A DNA stretch of 64,000 bases from the NCBI GenBank assembly GCA_024235595.1, contig JACKMC010000001.1, positions 620,001 to 684,000 on the forward strand. Reading direction: 5' to 3'. The position numbers and the translations under genes were made by a program. Origin of the DNA: Zoogloeaceae bacterium. GTDB lineage: Bacteria; Pseudomonadota; Gammaproteobacteria; Burkholderiales; Rhodocyclaceae. The first letter of the stretch is position 1. Each line of letters starts with the position of its first letter. This document shows, piece after piece, positions 33,876-45,000 of this stretch. The notes beneath the pieces are model-generated. The model was not told the origin of the DNA. It was given only the letters and a program-made list of their open reading frames with translations, and did not search any database.

Positions 33876-36029
33876 ATGAGCGAGTCCATCTTCAGTCCGC
33901 TGTGGCACAGGGTTGCCGGCCTGCATCCGCGCTTGCGTGCCCATGTGCGGCTCGAGCGCCAGCGCCTGCGGGGCGAAACCTGGTACCTCCTGCGCGACGA
34001 GGCGAGCGGCCGCATTCACCGCGTCAATGCGAGCGCCTATGCCTTCGTCGGACGCTGCGACGGGCGACACTCGGTGGCCGAGCTGTGGGAGGTGTTGCGC
34101 ATCGAGCTGGGCGAGCAGATGCCCAGCCAGAACGAAATCCTGTCGCTGCTCGGCCGGCTCTTCGAAGGCAGCCTGCTGGAATTCGAGCACAGTCCCGACC
34201 TCAAGGGCGTGTTCCGTCGCCGCGAAAAGGCCGAACGCCGGCGCAAGATGCGCAACGCCAACCCGTTCTCGTTCCGCATCTCGTTGGGCGATCCATCGCG
34301 CCTGCTCGCGCGGCTGTCGTTTCTCGCGCCGCTGCTCTTCTCCTGGCCGGCCTTGTGCCTGTGGCTGCTGGTGGTCGGCGTGGCGCTCGCCGCGGCCGCA
34401 GTCAACGCACCGGCAATCGCCGCGGCGGTGTCCCAGTCCGCCCGCAACCCCTCCAGCCTGATCCTGCTGTGGATCAGCTATCCGCTCATCAAGGCGGTGC
34501 ACGAGCTCGCCCACGGCCTCGCGGTGCGCCGCTGGGGCGGGCAGGTCGGAGCCTTCGGCGTGGCGCTTTTGCTGCTGATGCCGGTCCCCTTCGTGGACGC
34601 CTCGGAGGCCAATGCCTTCCGCCACCGCCATCAGCGTGTGTTCGTGTCGGCCGCCGGCATCATGGCCGAGCTGCTCATCGCCGCGTTTGCGCTGGTGCTG
34701 TGGCTCAACATCGAGGATGGGCTGCTGAAGGACTTCATGCTCGCGGCGATGACCATCGGCAGCCTGTCGACGCTGCTGGTCAACGGCAATCCCCTGCTGC
34801 GCTTCGATGGCTACTACGTGATGATCGATGCCTTCGGCCTGCCGAACCTGGCGAGTCGCTCGCGTCAGTGGTGGGGCGCCTTCGTGCAGCGGAGCCTGCT
34901 CGGCCTGCGCGAGCGCACGCCGCTCGCCGAGGCGCTCGGGGAGTGGCCATGGCTGCTCGCCTATCAACCGCTTTCGTGGCTCTACCGCGCCTTTCTCTCG
35001 GTGCTGATCACCGGCTGGGTCGGCGCCTACAGCAACGCCCTCGGCTATGCCGCGGCGCTGTGGTTCGCCTGGGTCATGCTGCTGCAGCCTGCGCTGCAAG
35101 GCTGGAAGCTGCTCAGCGGAGCAACGATTCCGGAGTTCCGGCGGGGGCGGGCGATGTTCGTCGGCGGTGCCGCCACCGCCGCCGCGCTGGCCATCTTCAC
35201 GCTGCTGCCACTGCCGTGGGTCACGGTCGCCGAAGGGGTCGTGTGGCTGCCGCAGGATGCGGGCCTGGTCGCCGGCAGCGAGGGCTTCGTGCGCGAGTAC
35301 AGGGTGGCCGACGGCGCCCGCGTGAGCCGCGGCGACCTGCTGCTGGTGATGGACGACGATACGCTCGTCACCCGCCAGGTCGAGTTGCGACGCCAGCTCA
35401 CGGGGCTCGAGAGCGCGCTGTTCCAGTCCATCAACGGCGACGCCGCGCTGGCCGGAAATCTCGACGAAGACATGCGCCGTGTCGCGGCCGCGCTGGCCGA
35501 GGTGGATGCGCGGGTGGCCGCGCTGGACGTACGCGCCGCGCGGGACGGCATCGTCTCGCTGCCGCATCAGGCCGATCTCGTGGGGCGCTTCGTCGAACGC
35601 GGCACCATGCTTGGCCAGATCTTCGCCGACGACCCGGTGACGGTGCGCGTGGCGGTCAAGCAAGGCGCCTCGGCATTGATCCAGTCGCACCTCGAGCGTG
35701 TCGAGGTCAGCCTCGCCGATGCACCCGGGAAAATCCATCGCGCCGAGCTTGTCGGCGAGGTTCCGGGGGCGACCCAGCGCTTGCCCAGTGCGGCGCTGGC
35801 CAGCAGTGGCGGCGGCGACATCGCCGCCGACTCGCACGCCGACGACGACGCCTTGCTGACCCGCGAGCCGGTGGTGTGGCTCGACGTCAAGCTTGCCGAT
35901 ATCCGTCGTGACCGCATCGGCGGGCGAGCATGGATACGTTTCGAACACGGTGGCGCGACCCTCTTCGAGCGCGTCTTGCGCGGCGGGCGCCAACTGCTGC
36001 TGCAGCACTTCAGTCCGGGGGCGCTGTGA
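33876..36029 (+). CDS. PqqD-like/M50 site-2-type protease/HlyD-like fusion protein
   Basis: 717 residues. The N-terminal ~110 residues resemble a PqqD-like peptide-binding wing (WYLLRDEASGRIHRVNASAYAFVGRCDG, HSVAELWEVL). A multi-pass membrane domain follows, with the zinc site HELAHG (209-214) and the second motif NGNPLLRFDGYY (302-312) supplying the Asp, as in M50 proteases. After about residue 440 there is a periplasmic HlyD-like part (LVAGSEGFVREYRVADGARVSRGDLLLVMDD ... ARDGIVSLPHQADLVG). It resembles the peptide-export M50 proteins of ribosomally made peptide clusters. Its stop overlaps the next start by one base (TGATG). Likely cleaves or hands over a secreted substrate; inferred. Confidence 0.82.
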   Translation: MSESIFSPLWHRVAGLHPRLRAHVRLERQRLRGETWYLLRDEASGRIHRVNASAYAFVGRCDGRHSVAELWEVLRIELGEQMPSQNEILSLLGRLFEGSLLEFEHSPDLKGVFRRREKAERRRKMRNANPFSFRISLGDPSRLLARLSFLAPLLFSWPALCLWLLVVGVALAAAAVNAPAIAAAVSQSARNPSSLILLWISYPLIKAVHELAHGLAVRRWGGQVGAFGVALLLLMPVPFVDASEANAFRHRHQRVFVSAAGIMAELLIAAFALVLWLNIEDGLLKDFMLAAMTIGSLSTLLVNGNPLLRFDGYYVMIDAFGLPNLASRSRQWWGAFVQRSLLGLRERTPLAEALGEWPWLLAYQPLSWLYRAFLSVLITGWVGAYSNALGYAAALWFAWVMLLQPALQGWKLLSGATIPEFRRGRAMFVGGAATAAALAIFTLLPLPWVTVAEGVVWLPQDAGLVAGSEGFVREYRVADGARVSRGDLLLVMDDDTLVTRQVELRRQLTGLESALFQSINGDAALAGNLDEDMRRVAAALAEVDARVAALDVRAARDGIVSLPHQADLVGRFVERGTMLGQIFADDPVTVRVAVKQGASALIQSHLERVEVSLADAPGKIHRAELVGEVPGATQRLPSAALASSGGGDIAADSHADDDALLTREPVVWLDVKLADIRRDRIGGRAWIRFEHGGATLFERVLRGGRQLLLQHFSPGAL

Positions 36030-38029
36030 TGAGCGCCGACTCGATGCTGCTCCACGCCCGCGCCGCGGGAGATCCCTACGCCGAGCGCCGCGCTGTCGCC
36101 GCCGCGCCGCGCTGTGCCAGAGGCCTTGGCGGCTGGCTGCCGGCGGCAATGCGGCTGCGCATCTACCGCCGTGAGGTGTCGACGATTCGCGAGCTTTCGC
36201 AGGCCTGGCAGGCGCTCGATGCCGACGCCTGGCAGGCGCGCCTGCGCGACCTGCGTGCGCGGCTGATGCGCGATGGACTCGGCTCGGCAGCGCGGCTCGA
36301 AGCCTGCGCCGCAACCGACGTTGCCTGCCGGCAGGTACTCGAGCTTGGCGCCTTCGACAATCAGTGGCTGGCCGCGCTGACGATGCTCGATGGCCAGCTC
36401 GCGGAGATGGCCACGGGCGAAGGCAAGACCCTGAGCGCCGGGCTCGCCGCCGCCGTCGCGGCCATGGCCGGCGTGCCGGTGCATGTGATGACGGCCAACG
36501 ACTACCTGGCGCGCCGCGATGCCGAGACCCTGGCGCCGCTCTACCGCCGGCTGGGGCTGCGTCACGGCACGGTGTGCGCGGGCGACAGCGAGGCGGCGCG
36601 GCGCAGCGCATACGGCTGCGACGTGGTGCACGCCACGGCGCGCGAGATCGCCTTCGACTACCTGCGCGACGAGGCCAGCGGGGCGCGCCCGGCCTCGGCG
36701 CTGCAGGGGCGGATCGACCGGCTCGCGGGCGACCGCCCGGCGCCGCTGCTGCGGGGTCTGCACATGGCCCTGATCGACGAGGCCGATTCGATCCTGCTCG
36801 ACGAAGCGCGGGTGCCGCTGATTCTCTCGGTGGCCCGCGAAGATGCCCGCCAGCGCGCGATGCTGTGGCAGACCGTGGCGCTCGCCGACCGGCTCGAGCC
36901 GAGCCGCGACTACCTCTTGCGCGCCGAGCAGCGCAGGGCGGAACTCACCGCGGCGGGGCGCGAGCGGCTGGTGGCGGTTTCGGCGCAAGCCGACGGAGCA
37001 TGGATCAACGCGCGCCATCGCGACGAGATGGTGAGCACCGCGCTGGCCGCCCGCCACCTCTACGCACGGGGGCAGGACTATTTCGTGCGCGACGGCGAGA
37101 TCGTGATCATCGACCCGGTCACCGGTCGCGGCGCCGAGGGCCGCCAGTGGTCGCTGGGCCTGCATCAGTTGATCGCGCTGAAGGAGGGCTGCAAGCCCCC
37201 GGTCGAGACCGAAACGCTCAACCAGATCACCTACCAGCGCTTCTTTCCGCGCTATCTGCGGGTCGGCGGCATGAGCGGCAGCCTGCGCGAGGTGCGCGGC
37301 GAACTGGCCGCCGTCTACGGGCTGCGCCTGCTCGAGGTGCCCCTGCGCCTGCCGAGCCGCCGCCGCCACCTGCCGGCGCGGCTGTTCGCCAGCCATGACG
37401 AGATCGCCGCAGCGCTGCCGGGGCGGGTCCGCGCCCTCGCGGCACAGGGGCGCGCAGTGCTGGTGGGCAGCGCCTCGGTGGCGCAGTCGCGGCGCATCTC
37501 GGCGTGGCTCGACGCGGCGGCCATCGCCCATCAGGTACTCAACGCCGAGCAGAGCGACGACGAGGCCCGCATCGTGGCCGCCGCGGGCCAGCCCGGCAGC
37601 GTCACCGTGGCCACCAACATGGCCGGGCGCGGCACCGACATCCGGCTCGACGCCTCGGTGGCCGAGGCGGGCGGACTGCATGTGCTCAGTTGCCAGCTCA
37701 ACGCCTCGCGACGCCTCGATCGCCAGCTCGCCGGGCGCTGCGCGCGCCAGGGCGATCGCGGCAGTGCCGAACACTGGCTGTGCGCGGAAGACTTTCTACG
37801 CGAGCACGAAGCGCTCAGCGCATCGCTGGCGAGGATGATCCGCAAATTTTCGATACACCCGCAGAACCCGCTCGCCGCAGCCATGGGCAGGGTTATGCTG
37901 GCGCTATACCAGCGTCGCCGTGAGCGACGCGAGCGACGCGAGCGTGCGCGGATGCTTGCCCACGATGTTTTCTGGGACGAGCAACTGGTGTTCGGCGCCC
38001 ATCGCTTCAACGGAGGTCGTAGGTCGTGA
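36029..38029 (+). CDS. shortened SecA-like preprotein translocase ATPase
   Basis: 666 residues against about 900 for SecA. Motor motifs are intact: MATGEGKTLSAGL (127-139, Walker A Lys133), TANDYLARRDAE, FDYLRDE, LIDEADSILLDEARVPLI (DEAD-like 250-253), and in the second motor domain TNMAGRGTDIRL and QLAGRCARQGDRG. The C-terminal wing is reduced and the zinc-binding tail is missing. E. coli-like SecA would be encoded elsewhere, so this is an accessory, probably substrate-dedicated SecA. It is coupled to its neighbours by 1- and 4-base overlaps (TGATG, GTGA), linking it to the M50 and HlyD-like proteins. Confidence 0.85.
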   Translation: MSADSMLLHARAAGDPYAERRAVAAAPRCARGLGGWLPAAMRLRIYRREVSTIRELSQAWQALDADAWQARLRDLRARLMRDGLGSAARLEACAATDVACRQVLELGAFDNQWLAALTMLDGQLAEMATGEGKTLSAGLAAAVAAMAGVPVHVMTANDYLARRDAETLAPLYRRLGLRHGTVCAGDSEAARRSAYGCDVVHATAREIAFDYLRDEASGARPASALQGRIDRLAGDRPAPLLRGLHMALIDEADSILLDEARVPLILSVAREDARQRAMLWQTVALADRLEPSRDYLLRAEQRRAELTAAGRERLVAVSAQADGAWINARHRDEMVSTALAARHLYARGQDYFVRDGEIVIIDPVTGRGAEGRQWSLGLHQLIALKEGCKPPVETETLNQITYQRFFPRYLRVGGMSGSLREVRGELAAVYGLRLLEVPLRLPSRRRHLPARLFASHDEIAAALPGRVRALAAQGRAVLVGSASVAQSRRISAWLDAAAIAHQVLNAEQSDDEARIVAAAGQPGSVTVATNMAGRGTDIRLDASVAEAGGLHVLSCQLNASRRLDRQLAGRCARQGDRGSAEHWLCAEDFLREHEALSASLARMIRKFSIHPQNPLAAAMGRVMLALYQRRRERRERRERARMLAHDVFWDEQLVFGAHRFNGGRRS

Positions 38030-39060
38030 TCCGCCATGTTCTTGCCGTGCTGTGTATCGGTGCGATGCCGCTGGCCGCGGCCGCAGCGCCGCTGGGCTGC
38101 CTGGTGACCCCCGAGCAAACCGCCGAGATCGGAACCCCGGTGGCCGGGGTGCTGGCCAGCGTCGCGGTGGAGCGCGGCGACCGCATCCACAAGGGGCAGG
38201 TGCTTGCGGTGATTTCATCCGAGGTCGAGCGCGCCAGCGTCGATGTGGCCAATACCCGGGCTCGCAGCGCCGCCGAGATCAGCGCCAGCAAGGCCAGCCT
38301 GGCGCTCGCCCGCCAGCGCCTCGAGCGCACGGCCGACCTGCATCGTCGCGACTTCGTCTCCAGGCAGGCGCTTGACCAGGCCGAGGCCGAGTTCAAGGTG
38401 GCCGAACAGAAGCTCGCGCAGAGCCTCGACCAGCAGCAGATCAACGCGCGTGAAGTGCAGATCGCCCGTGCCCAGCTCGGCCAGCGGCAACTGCGCGCAC
38501 CCTTCGATGGTGTCGTCATCGATCGCCTCGCCCACCCCGGCGAGCGCGTCGAGGATCGTCCGCTGATGCGTATCGCCAGCATCGACAGGCTGCGCGCCGA
38601 GGTGGTGGTGCCGGCGGCGCAGTTCGGCTCGCTGGCCGAAGGCATGCCCGCCTGGCTCACCCCGGGCCTGCCCGGCGCCAGCGCGGTGCCCGCCATCATC
38701 AGCCTGGTCGACCCGGTGATCGACCCTGCCAGCAACACCTTCCGCATTCGCCTGAGCCTCGACAATACCGGCCACAAGGTGCCGGCCGGGGTGCGCTGCA
38801 CGGTGGATTTCGAGCAGCCGGCGCTCAGCGACAGCGTGCGCCCCGGCGACCGCCGCCCATCGTCGGGCGACCCCGCCACCGGCGCCGCGGCCCGACCGAC
38901 AGGCTACCAGCGGATGTCGGCCGTGCCGCCCGCGCCCGAGGCCGGCGTGCGCCGCGCCTCGATGGCCCTCGGCGGACAGCCCGGCCCCGCCGCCAGCGCG
39001 GCTGGCGGGCTGGCGCTCGACTACAGCCTCTCCGTTCAACCCCAGCCCCGGAGCCGCTAG
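38026..39060 (+). CDS. periplasmic adaptor, HlyD/RND membrane-fusion family
   Basis: 344 residues from a GTG overlapping the SecA-like stop (GTGA). Signal peptide about 1-21. The lipoyl-like halves flank a coiled-coil hairpin (about 60-145): GTPVAGVLASVAVERGDRIHKGQVLAVISS and then LRAPFDGVVIDRLAHPGERV, followed by a beta-barrel domain. The C-terminal ~60 residues are Pro/Ala-rich and low complexity. No inner-membrane RND pump, ABC exporter or TolC partner is encoded nearby, so this adaptor may serve the SecA-like/M50 machine. Confidence 0.85.
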   Translation: MIRHVLAVLCIGAMPLAAAAAPLGCLVTPEQTAEIGTPVAGVLASVAVERGDRIHKGQVLAVISSEVERASVDVANTRARSAAEISASKASLALARQRLERTADLHRRDFVSRQALDQAEAEFKVAEQKLAQSLDQQQINAREVQIARAQLGQRQLRAPFDGVVIDRLAHPGERVEDRPLMRIASIDRLRAEVVVPAAQFGSLAEGMPAWLTPGLPGASAVPAIISLVDPVIDPASNTFRIRLSLDNTGHKVPAGVRCTVDFEQPALSDSVRPGDRRPSSGDPATGAAARPTGYQRMSAVPPAPEAGVRRASMALGGQPGPAASAAGGLALDYSLSVQPQPRSR

Positions 39061-39063
39061 GCC

Positions 39064-42000
39064 ATGACGAGGCCGCGCCAGGCACCCATCGTCGAGGAGC
39101 TCGAGCCGCGGATCCTCTATTCGGCGGACCTGATGCCGCTGTCCACGCCCGGCGCCGTGGAGAGCGCGAGCACCCTCGCGGCCGGCACCGAGCAGCTCGG
39201 GGTTCGCCATGAACTGGTCTTCGTCGACGCCGGCGTGGACGATGCCGACACGCTCATCGGCGCCCTCTTCGACGATACCGAAGGCGACGCCGGCGTGCTG
39301 CGCGAGGTGATCCGGATCGGCGCCGACGAGGACGGCATTGCCGTGATCTCGCAGGCGCTCGAGGGGCGCACCGACGTCGCCGCGGTACACATTCTCTCCC
39401 ACGGCAGCGCCGGACGGGTCGAGCTGGGTGCGACCGCGCTCAGCGGCGAGACCCTGTTTGCGCGTGCCGCCCAGATCGCGAGCTGGGGCGATGCGCTCAG
39501 CGCCGACGCCGACGTGCTGCTGTATGGCTGCGACGTCGCCGCCAGCGCCGACGGCCGCGCGCTGGTCGGCGGCCTGGCCCAGCTCACCGGCGCCGACGTG
39601 GCGGCCAGCGACGACCTCACCGGGGCGGCAGCGCTGGGCGGTGACTGGGAGCTGGAGTTCAGCACCGGCGCCATCGAATCCAGCCGCGCGATCGGCACGG
39701 TGGCGCAGCAGGCTTGGGCCGACGTGCTCGCCATCAGCGTCGGCAGCAGTTCGTCGGGGCAGAGCACCACCACCAGCGTGAGCTTTTCGCACACCGTGGC
39801 CGCGGGTCAAGATGGCGTGCTGATCGTCAACATCGCGTACAAGTCCAAGAACGCCTCCGTCACGTCGGTGACGTACGATGGTTCCGCCCTGACCTTGTTG
39901 GGCAACTCGACCTTTTCCGGCGGCGACAGCACCCGTGCCGAGTTGTGGATTCTGAAGCTGCCGTCGGCCGGCACGGCCAACGTTGTCATCAACATGAGCG
40001 CTGCATCGGAGTTTGTCGCTGGCGCGACGAATTTCTTCGGCGTCGACCAGACGACGCCGACGGGCAGCGTCTCAGGAACTGCTGCCAGCACCGCCACGCC
40101 CAGTGTGGTCGTCACCTCCGCGGCGGGTGAACTGGTCGTAGACACCGTGGCCAAGCGGGCGGACAGCGGCGGCACCGTGGGCGCCAACCAGACCCAGTTG
40201 TTCCAGCGGTCGACCGGGGGCGGCGGCAGCAACCAGCAGGGCGCCAGCAGCTGGGAGGCCGGCGCGGCATCGGTAACGATGTCCTGGAGCATGAGTGGCA
40301 GCGGTGAATCGGCGATTGCGGCAGTGGCGCTGAAGCCCGCCGTGAGCGGCGAGACCACCTTGACGAAAAGAGTGTCGGCCGCCAGCGACGACGCCGAAGA
40401 AGAAGGCTCCGACGGCACCACCCCCAACAGGATGTGGCTCAACAGCAGCGATATCGAGCTGGTCAGCGACTTCGAATCTCCTTCTGCCGGCACGCAGAAG
40501 ATCGGGCTCCGCTTTACCGGCATGAACATCCCTGTCGGGGCGACCATCACCAATGCCTATCTCGTCTTCCGGGCGGTGGGCGCGGATTCGCCGATGACGA
40601 ACAGTGATGCGACCAGCCTGACGCTGAAAGGGCAGTTGATCGGCAATGCGCCGACCTTCACGAGCACCAGTGGCAATATCAGCAGCCGGGCCTTGACCAC
40701 CGCCTCGACCGCCTGGACACCAAGCACCTGGAGCTCTGGCTCGGACTACAACTCGCCGGACATCTCTGCCGTGGTGCAGGAGATCGTCAACCAGGGCGCC
40801 TGGGCATCGGGGAACAGTCTGGCGATCATCATCACCGGGACGGGCCACCGCGCCTCCCAGGCCTACGACACCGACCCGTCGACGGCGGCCCAGCTGGTGG
40901 TGACCTACACGGTGAGCGCTGCCCCGACCGTCGCCAACCTCGCCGGCGACACGCTGCGTTACACCGCTGGCGGCGGGGCGGTCGTGATCGACCAGGGCGC
41001 CAACGCGGTCGTCTCCGACGCCGACTCCTCCGACTTCGCCGCCGGCACGCTGACCGTGTCCTTCGCCGCAGGCAGCGACTCGGCCGAGGACGTGCTGGCG
41101 ATCCGCAACCAGGGCACCGGCGCCGGGCAGATCGGTGTCTCGGGGTCGAACGTCAGCTACGGTGGCTCGGTCATCGGCAGTTTCACCGGCGGCAGTGCGG
41201 GCACGCCGCTGGTGGTGACGCTCAACGCCAACGCCAACCCGACCAGCGCCACGGCGCTGATGCGCAACATCACCTACCACGACACCGACACCGCCAGCCC
41301 GACGCTGGGCACGCGCACGGTGCGCTTCGTGCTCACCGACGGCGACGGCGGCTCCAGCGCCAACGTCGACACCAGCGTCTCGCTGGGCCCGGTTTCCCCG
41401 CCGGCGGCCCTGTGGGTGTCGACGACCGGCAATGCAACGTCGTCCGTCGGCAGCGGCAACCTGAGCTGGACCGACGGGGTTGCGGTGAATTTCGGTAATC
41501 CCAACCTTGCGTTGGGGTCGGGAACCACGGCCGGTACCTTCAGCACCGTATTCGACATCGACGCCTTCGCCGGCGGCGACGCGAACATCTCCGGGCTGCA
41601 CTATGTGAGCCGCGCCGTCACGGTTGGTACCGTCAATCCCGTGTCGCTGCAAGCGGGCGACGTGCTGCTGTCGGTGGACGCGAACGCGACGCTGGGCGGC
41701 GCCGCAGTGACCACCAAAGACATCGTCCTGTTCCGCCCGACCACGCCAGGTAATTATTCCAGCGGCACGTTCTCGGTGCTGATCTCCAACCCCGGCAATA
41801 CAGGCGCGAAAGTTCGCGACTTTGCGCTGGTCGAGGCCCCCGTCACCGTCGGTGGCACCAATCTGCAGGCGGGCGATTTCCTGGTCGTGCTCAGCGGAGG
41901 CGCCTACGACAAGGACGTTTCCCTGTTCCGCCCGACCACAATGGCCACCAATCCCACCGGCGGCACATTGACCGAGTTGATCGATGGCGCAAGTGCCGGC

Positions 42001-45000
42001 ATTAATTTCGGTAGTGCCCAGCTTTATGGTATCGAGATCGTCACTCAAACGACCGTCATCGGCGGGCAAACGCTGAACCAGGGACAATTGCTTGCGACCC
42101 TGGCCAACACCGCGACGGTCGGAACCAATGCCTTGTCCGTCGCAAAAAGCGACGTTTTCGTTCTCACCGTGAGCGCAACCGGCGCGGGAACGTCCTCGGC
42201 CACTGCCTCGATGCTCGTGCGCGGGGCCGACGTTGACCTCGCGAGCAACACGGAAACTTTCGACGCGCTGGCGCTGGTGGGCGTCAACCAGGCGCCGGTG
42301 CTCTCGGGCGCCAACAACCTGGGCACGATCCTCGAAGACCCGGTGAGCAATCCGGGCACCCTGGTGTCGGCCCTCATCAGCGGCAAGGTCACCGACGCCG
42401 ATGCGGGCGCCCTGACCGGCATTGCCGTCACCGGCGTCGTCAACACCAACGGCAGCTGGCAGTGGAGCGCCAACGGCGGCCTCACCTGGAACGCCTTCGG
42501 CAGCCCGAGCGCGGTCGCGTCGCGGCTGCTGACCGCCGACAGCAACACCTATGTGCGCTTCGTGCCGAACGCCAACTGGAACGGCACCGTGACGAATGGC
42601 CTGAGCTTCCGCGCATGGGACCAGACCACCGGCACCGCCGGCCTGACCGCCGACACCACGAGCAACGGCGGCTCGACCGCGTTCAGCAGCGCAACCGCCA
42701 GCAGCAGCATCACGGTGACGGCGGTCAGCGATGCGCCCGTCAACACCGTTCCCGGCGCGCAGAGCACCAATGAAGACACCGCCAGGGTTTTCTCGTCAGC
42801 CAACGGCAACCAGATCTCGATCGCCGACCTCGACGCCGCGGGTGCGAACAACCAGGTCACGCTCAGTGTCACCAATGGCAGCCTGACACTGGCCGGTACG
42901 ACGGGTCTGAGCTTCACCGCGGGCGACGGCACGGCAGACGCCACGATGACCTTCCGCGGCACCGCTGCCGCCATCAACACCGCACTGAATGGCCTGAGCT
43001 ACAGCCCCACCGCCAACTACAACGGCGGCGCCACCTTGACCCTGGTCACCAAGGACTCGGTGCTGTTGAGCCTGGAGATCGATACCGGCCTGCTCGGCCG
43101 TTACGATTTCGAGAACCCCGCCGCGCTGGGCACCGACAGCAGCCCGGCAGCCGGATACGGCGTCACGGTGAGCGGCGCTTCGTCGGCGGTGGACGGTACA
43201 CGCGGCAAGGTGCTGAGCCTGGATAGTGCCAGCGATGTGCAGAGCACCGGGCACTACGGTAATCCGGCCAACGTCACGCTCGCGGCCTGGGTCAAGCTCG
43301 GCAGCGCGGACAGCAACGGCTCGGAAGTCATCTCGCTGGGCGACAGCGTGGCGCTGCGGCTCGATGACGCCTTAGACGGCGACAAGAAGCTGCTGGGATT
43401 CTTCTACGACGGCAGCGGCTGGGTCCAGACCCGCCATGCCGTTACGCTGGCCGCGAGTGGCTGGCATCATGTGGCCTACAGCTTCAACGACGCTGGCGAT
43501 GTGGCCACCCTGTACCTCGATGGCGCCGCGGTCGCCTCGACCAGCACCACCGCTTCGATCAGCTACACTCAGGGCGCCAACAGCGTCATCGGCGGGCACG
43601 GCAGCGGCGGTGTGGGCTACGACTTCATCGGCATGATCGACGACGTTCGCATCTACAACCGGGCGCTCACCGCAGGTGAGGTGGCGGCGCTGGCGCAGGA
43701 CCTGTCCCTGATCGACACCGACACGGTGGCGATCACCGTCACGGCGGTCAACGACAGCCCCACCGTGTCGAGTGGTTTCGTACCGGCAATCGCCGAAGAC
43801 ACTACTGCTCCGCCGGGCCGGACCATCGGCGATCTGTTCGCCGGTTCGTTCAACGACGTGGACACAGGTTCCAGCCTGTCCGGCGTGCTGATCACCAACA
43901 ACCCGCTCAATACTGCGCAGGGCGTGTGGCAGTACTCCACCAACAGTGGCGGCAATTGGTATGACGTCGGGAGCATCGCCTACCCGGCCTCGCTGGCACT
44001 CGATGTTTCGGCGCTGGTTCGCTTTGTGCCAACGGCGGACTACAGCGGCTCGCCGAGCGGCCTTTCGGTGCGGGCGCTGGACAATACCTACGCTGGAGGC
44101 TTCACCAACGGCGCGAGCAAGGTGACCCATGATGCGTCGAGCCCGGGAGGAAGCTCGTCCATCAGCAGCAGCCTGGTATCGGTCACCACGTCGGTCACGG
44201 CGGTCAACGATGCCCCGGTGGTGGGCAATCAGGCGCTGTATTTCGACGGCAACGACATCGTCCATGTGGCCGGTTTGGGCAGCCTGACGATGTCCAGCAC
44301 GGTCACCATGGAAGCGTGGGTGCGCCAGCAGGCGGGCGCGACCACGGAGCAGTTGATTCTCAACAAGGAGGGTGAATACGAGCTGGGGGTGAGCGCGACG
44401 GGTGAAGTGCAGTGGGCGGTCGCGAGCACGACCCCCGGATGGGACTGGATCAAGACTGGGTACTTCCTGCCGGCAGACAAATGGACCCACCTCGCCGTGA
44501 CCTACGACAACGGCGTGGGGACGACCTACGTGAATGGCACGCAGGTGCATGTCTCTACCGGCAGTGGCGGCATTGGCGATGCACATTCGTCGTTCAACGA
44601 CCTCAAGATCGGCGGCCGGGGCAATGTGACGACTGCGCGATTCCAGGGCGCGATCGACGAGGTGCGGGTGTGGAACACCGCGCGCACCGCCGGCGAGATC
44701 GCCGCGCAGTACAACCAGACGCTCACAGGTAGCGAGTCCGGGCTGGTCGGCTACTGGCGTTTTGCCGAGACCAGCGGCACGACCGCGGTCGACAGCTCCA
44801 CACAGGGCAACAATGGCGTCCTCGGCAACGGCGTCCCGGCCGAAACGCCGACCCGCCAGATTCACTACACGCTCAGCGAAGACACGACCTTGAACGTGCC
44901 GGTGTCCGGCCTGCTCGCCTACGCGAGCGATGCGGAAGGCGACCCACTGACGGCGATCCTGGTGAGCGGCCCGGCAAACGCCGCCGCCTTTACGCTCAAT

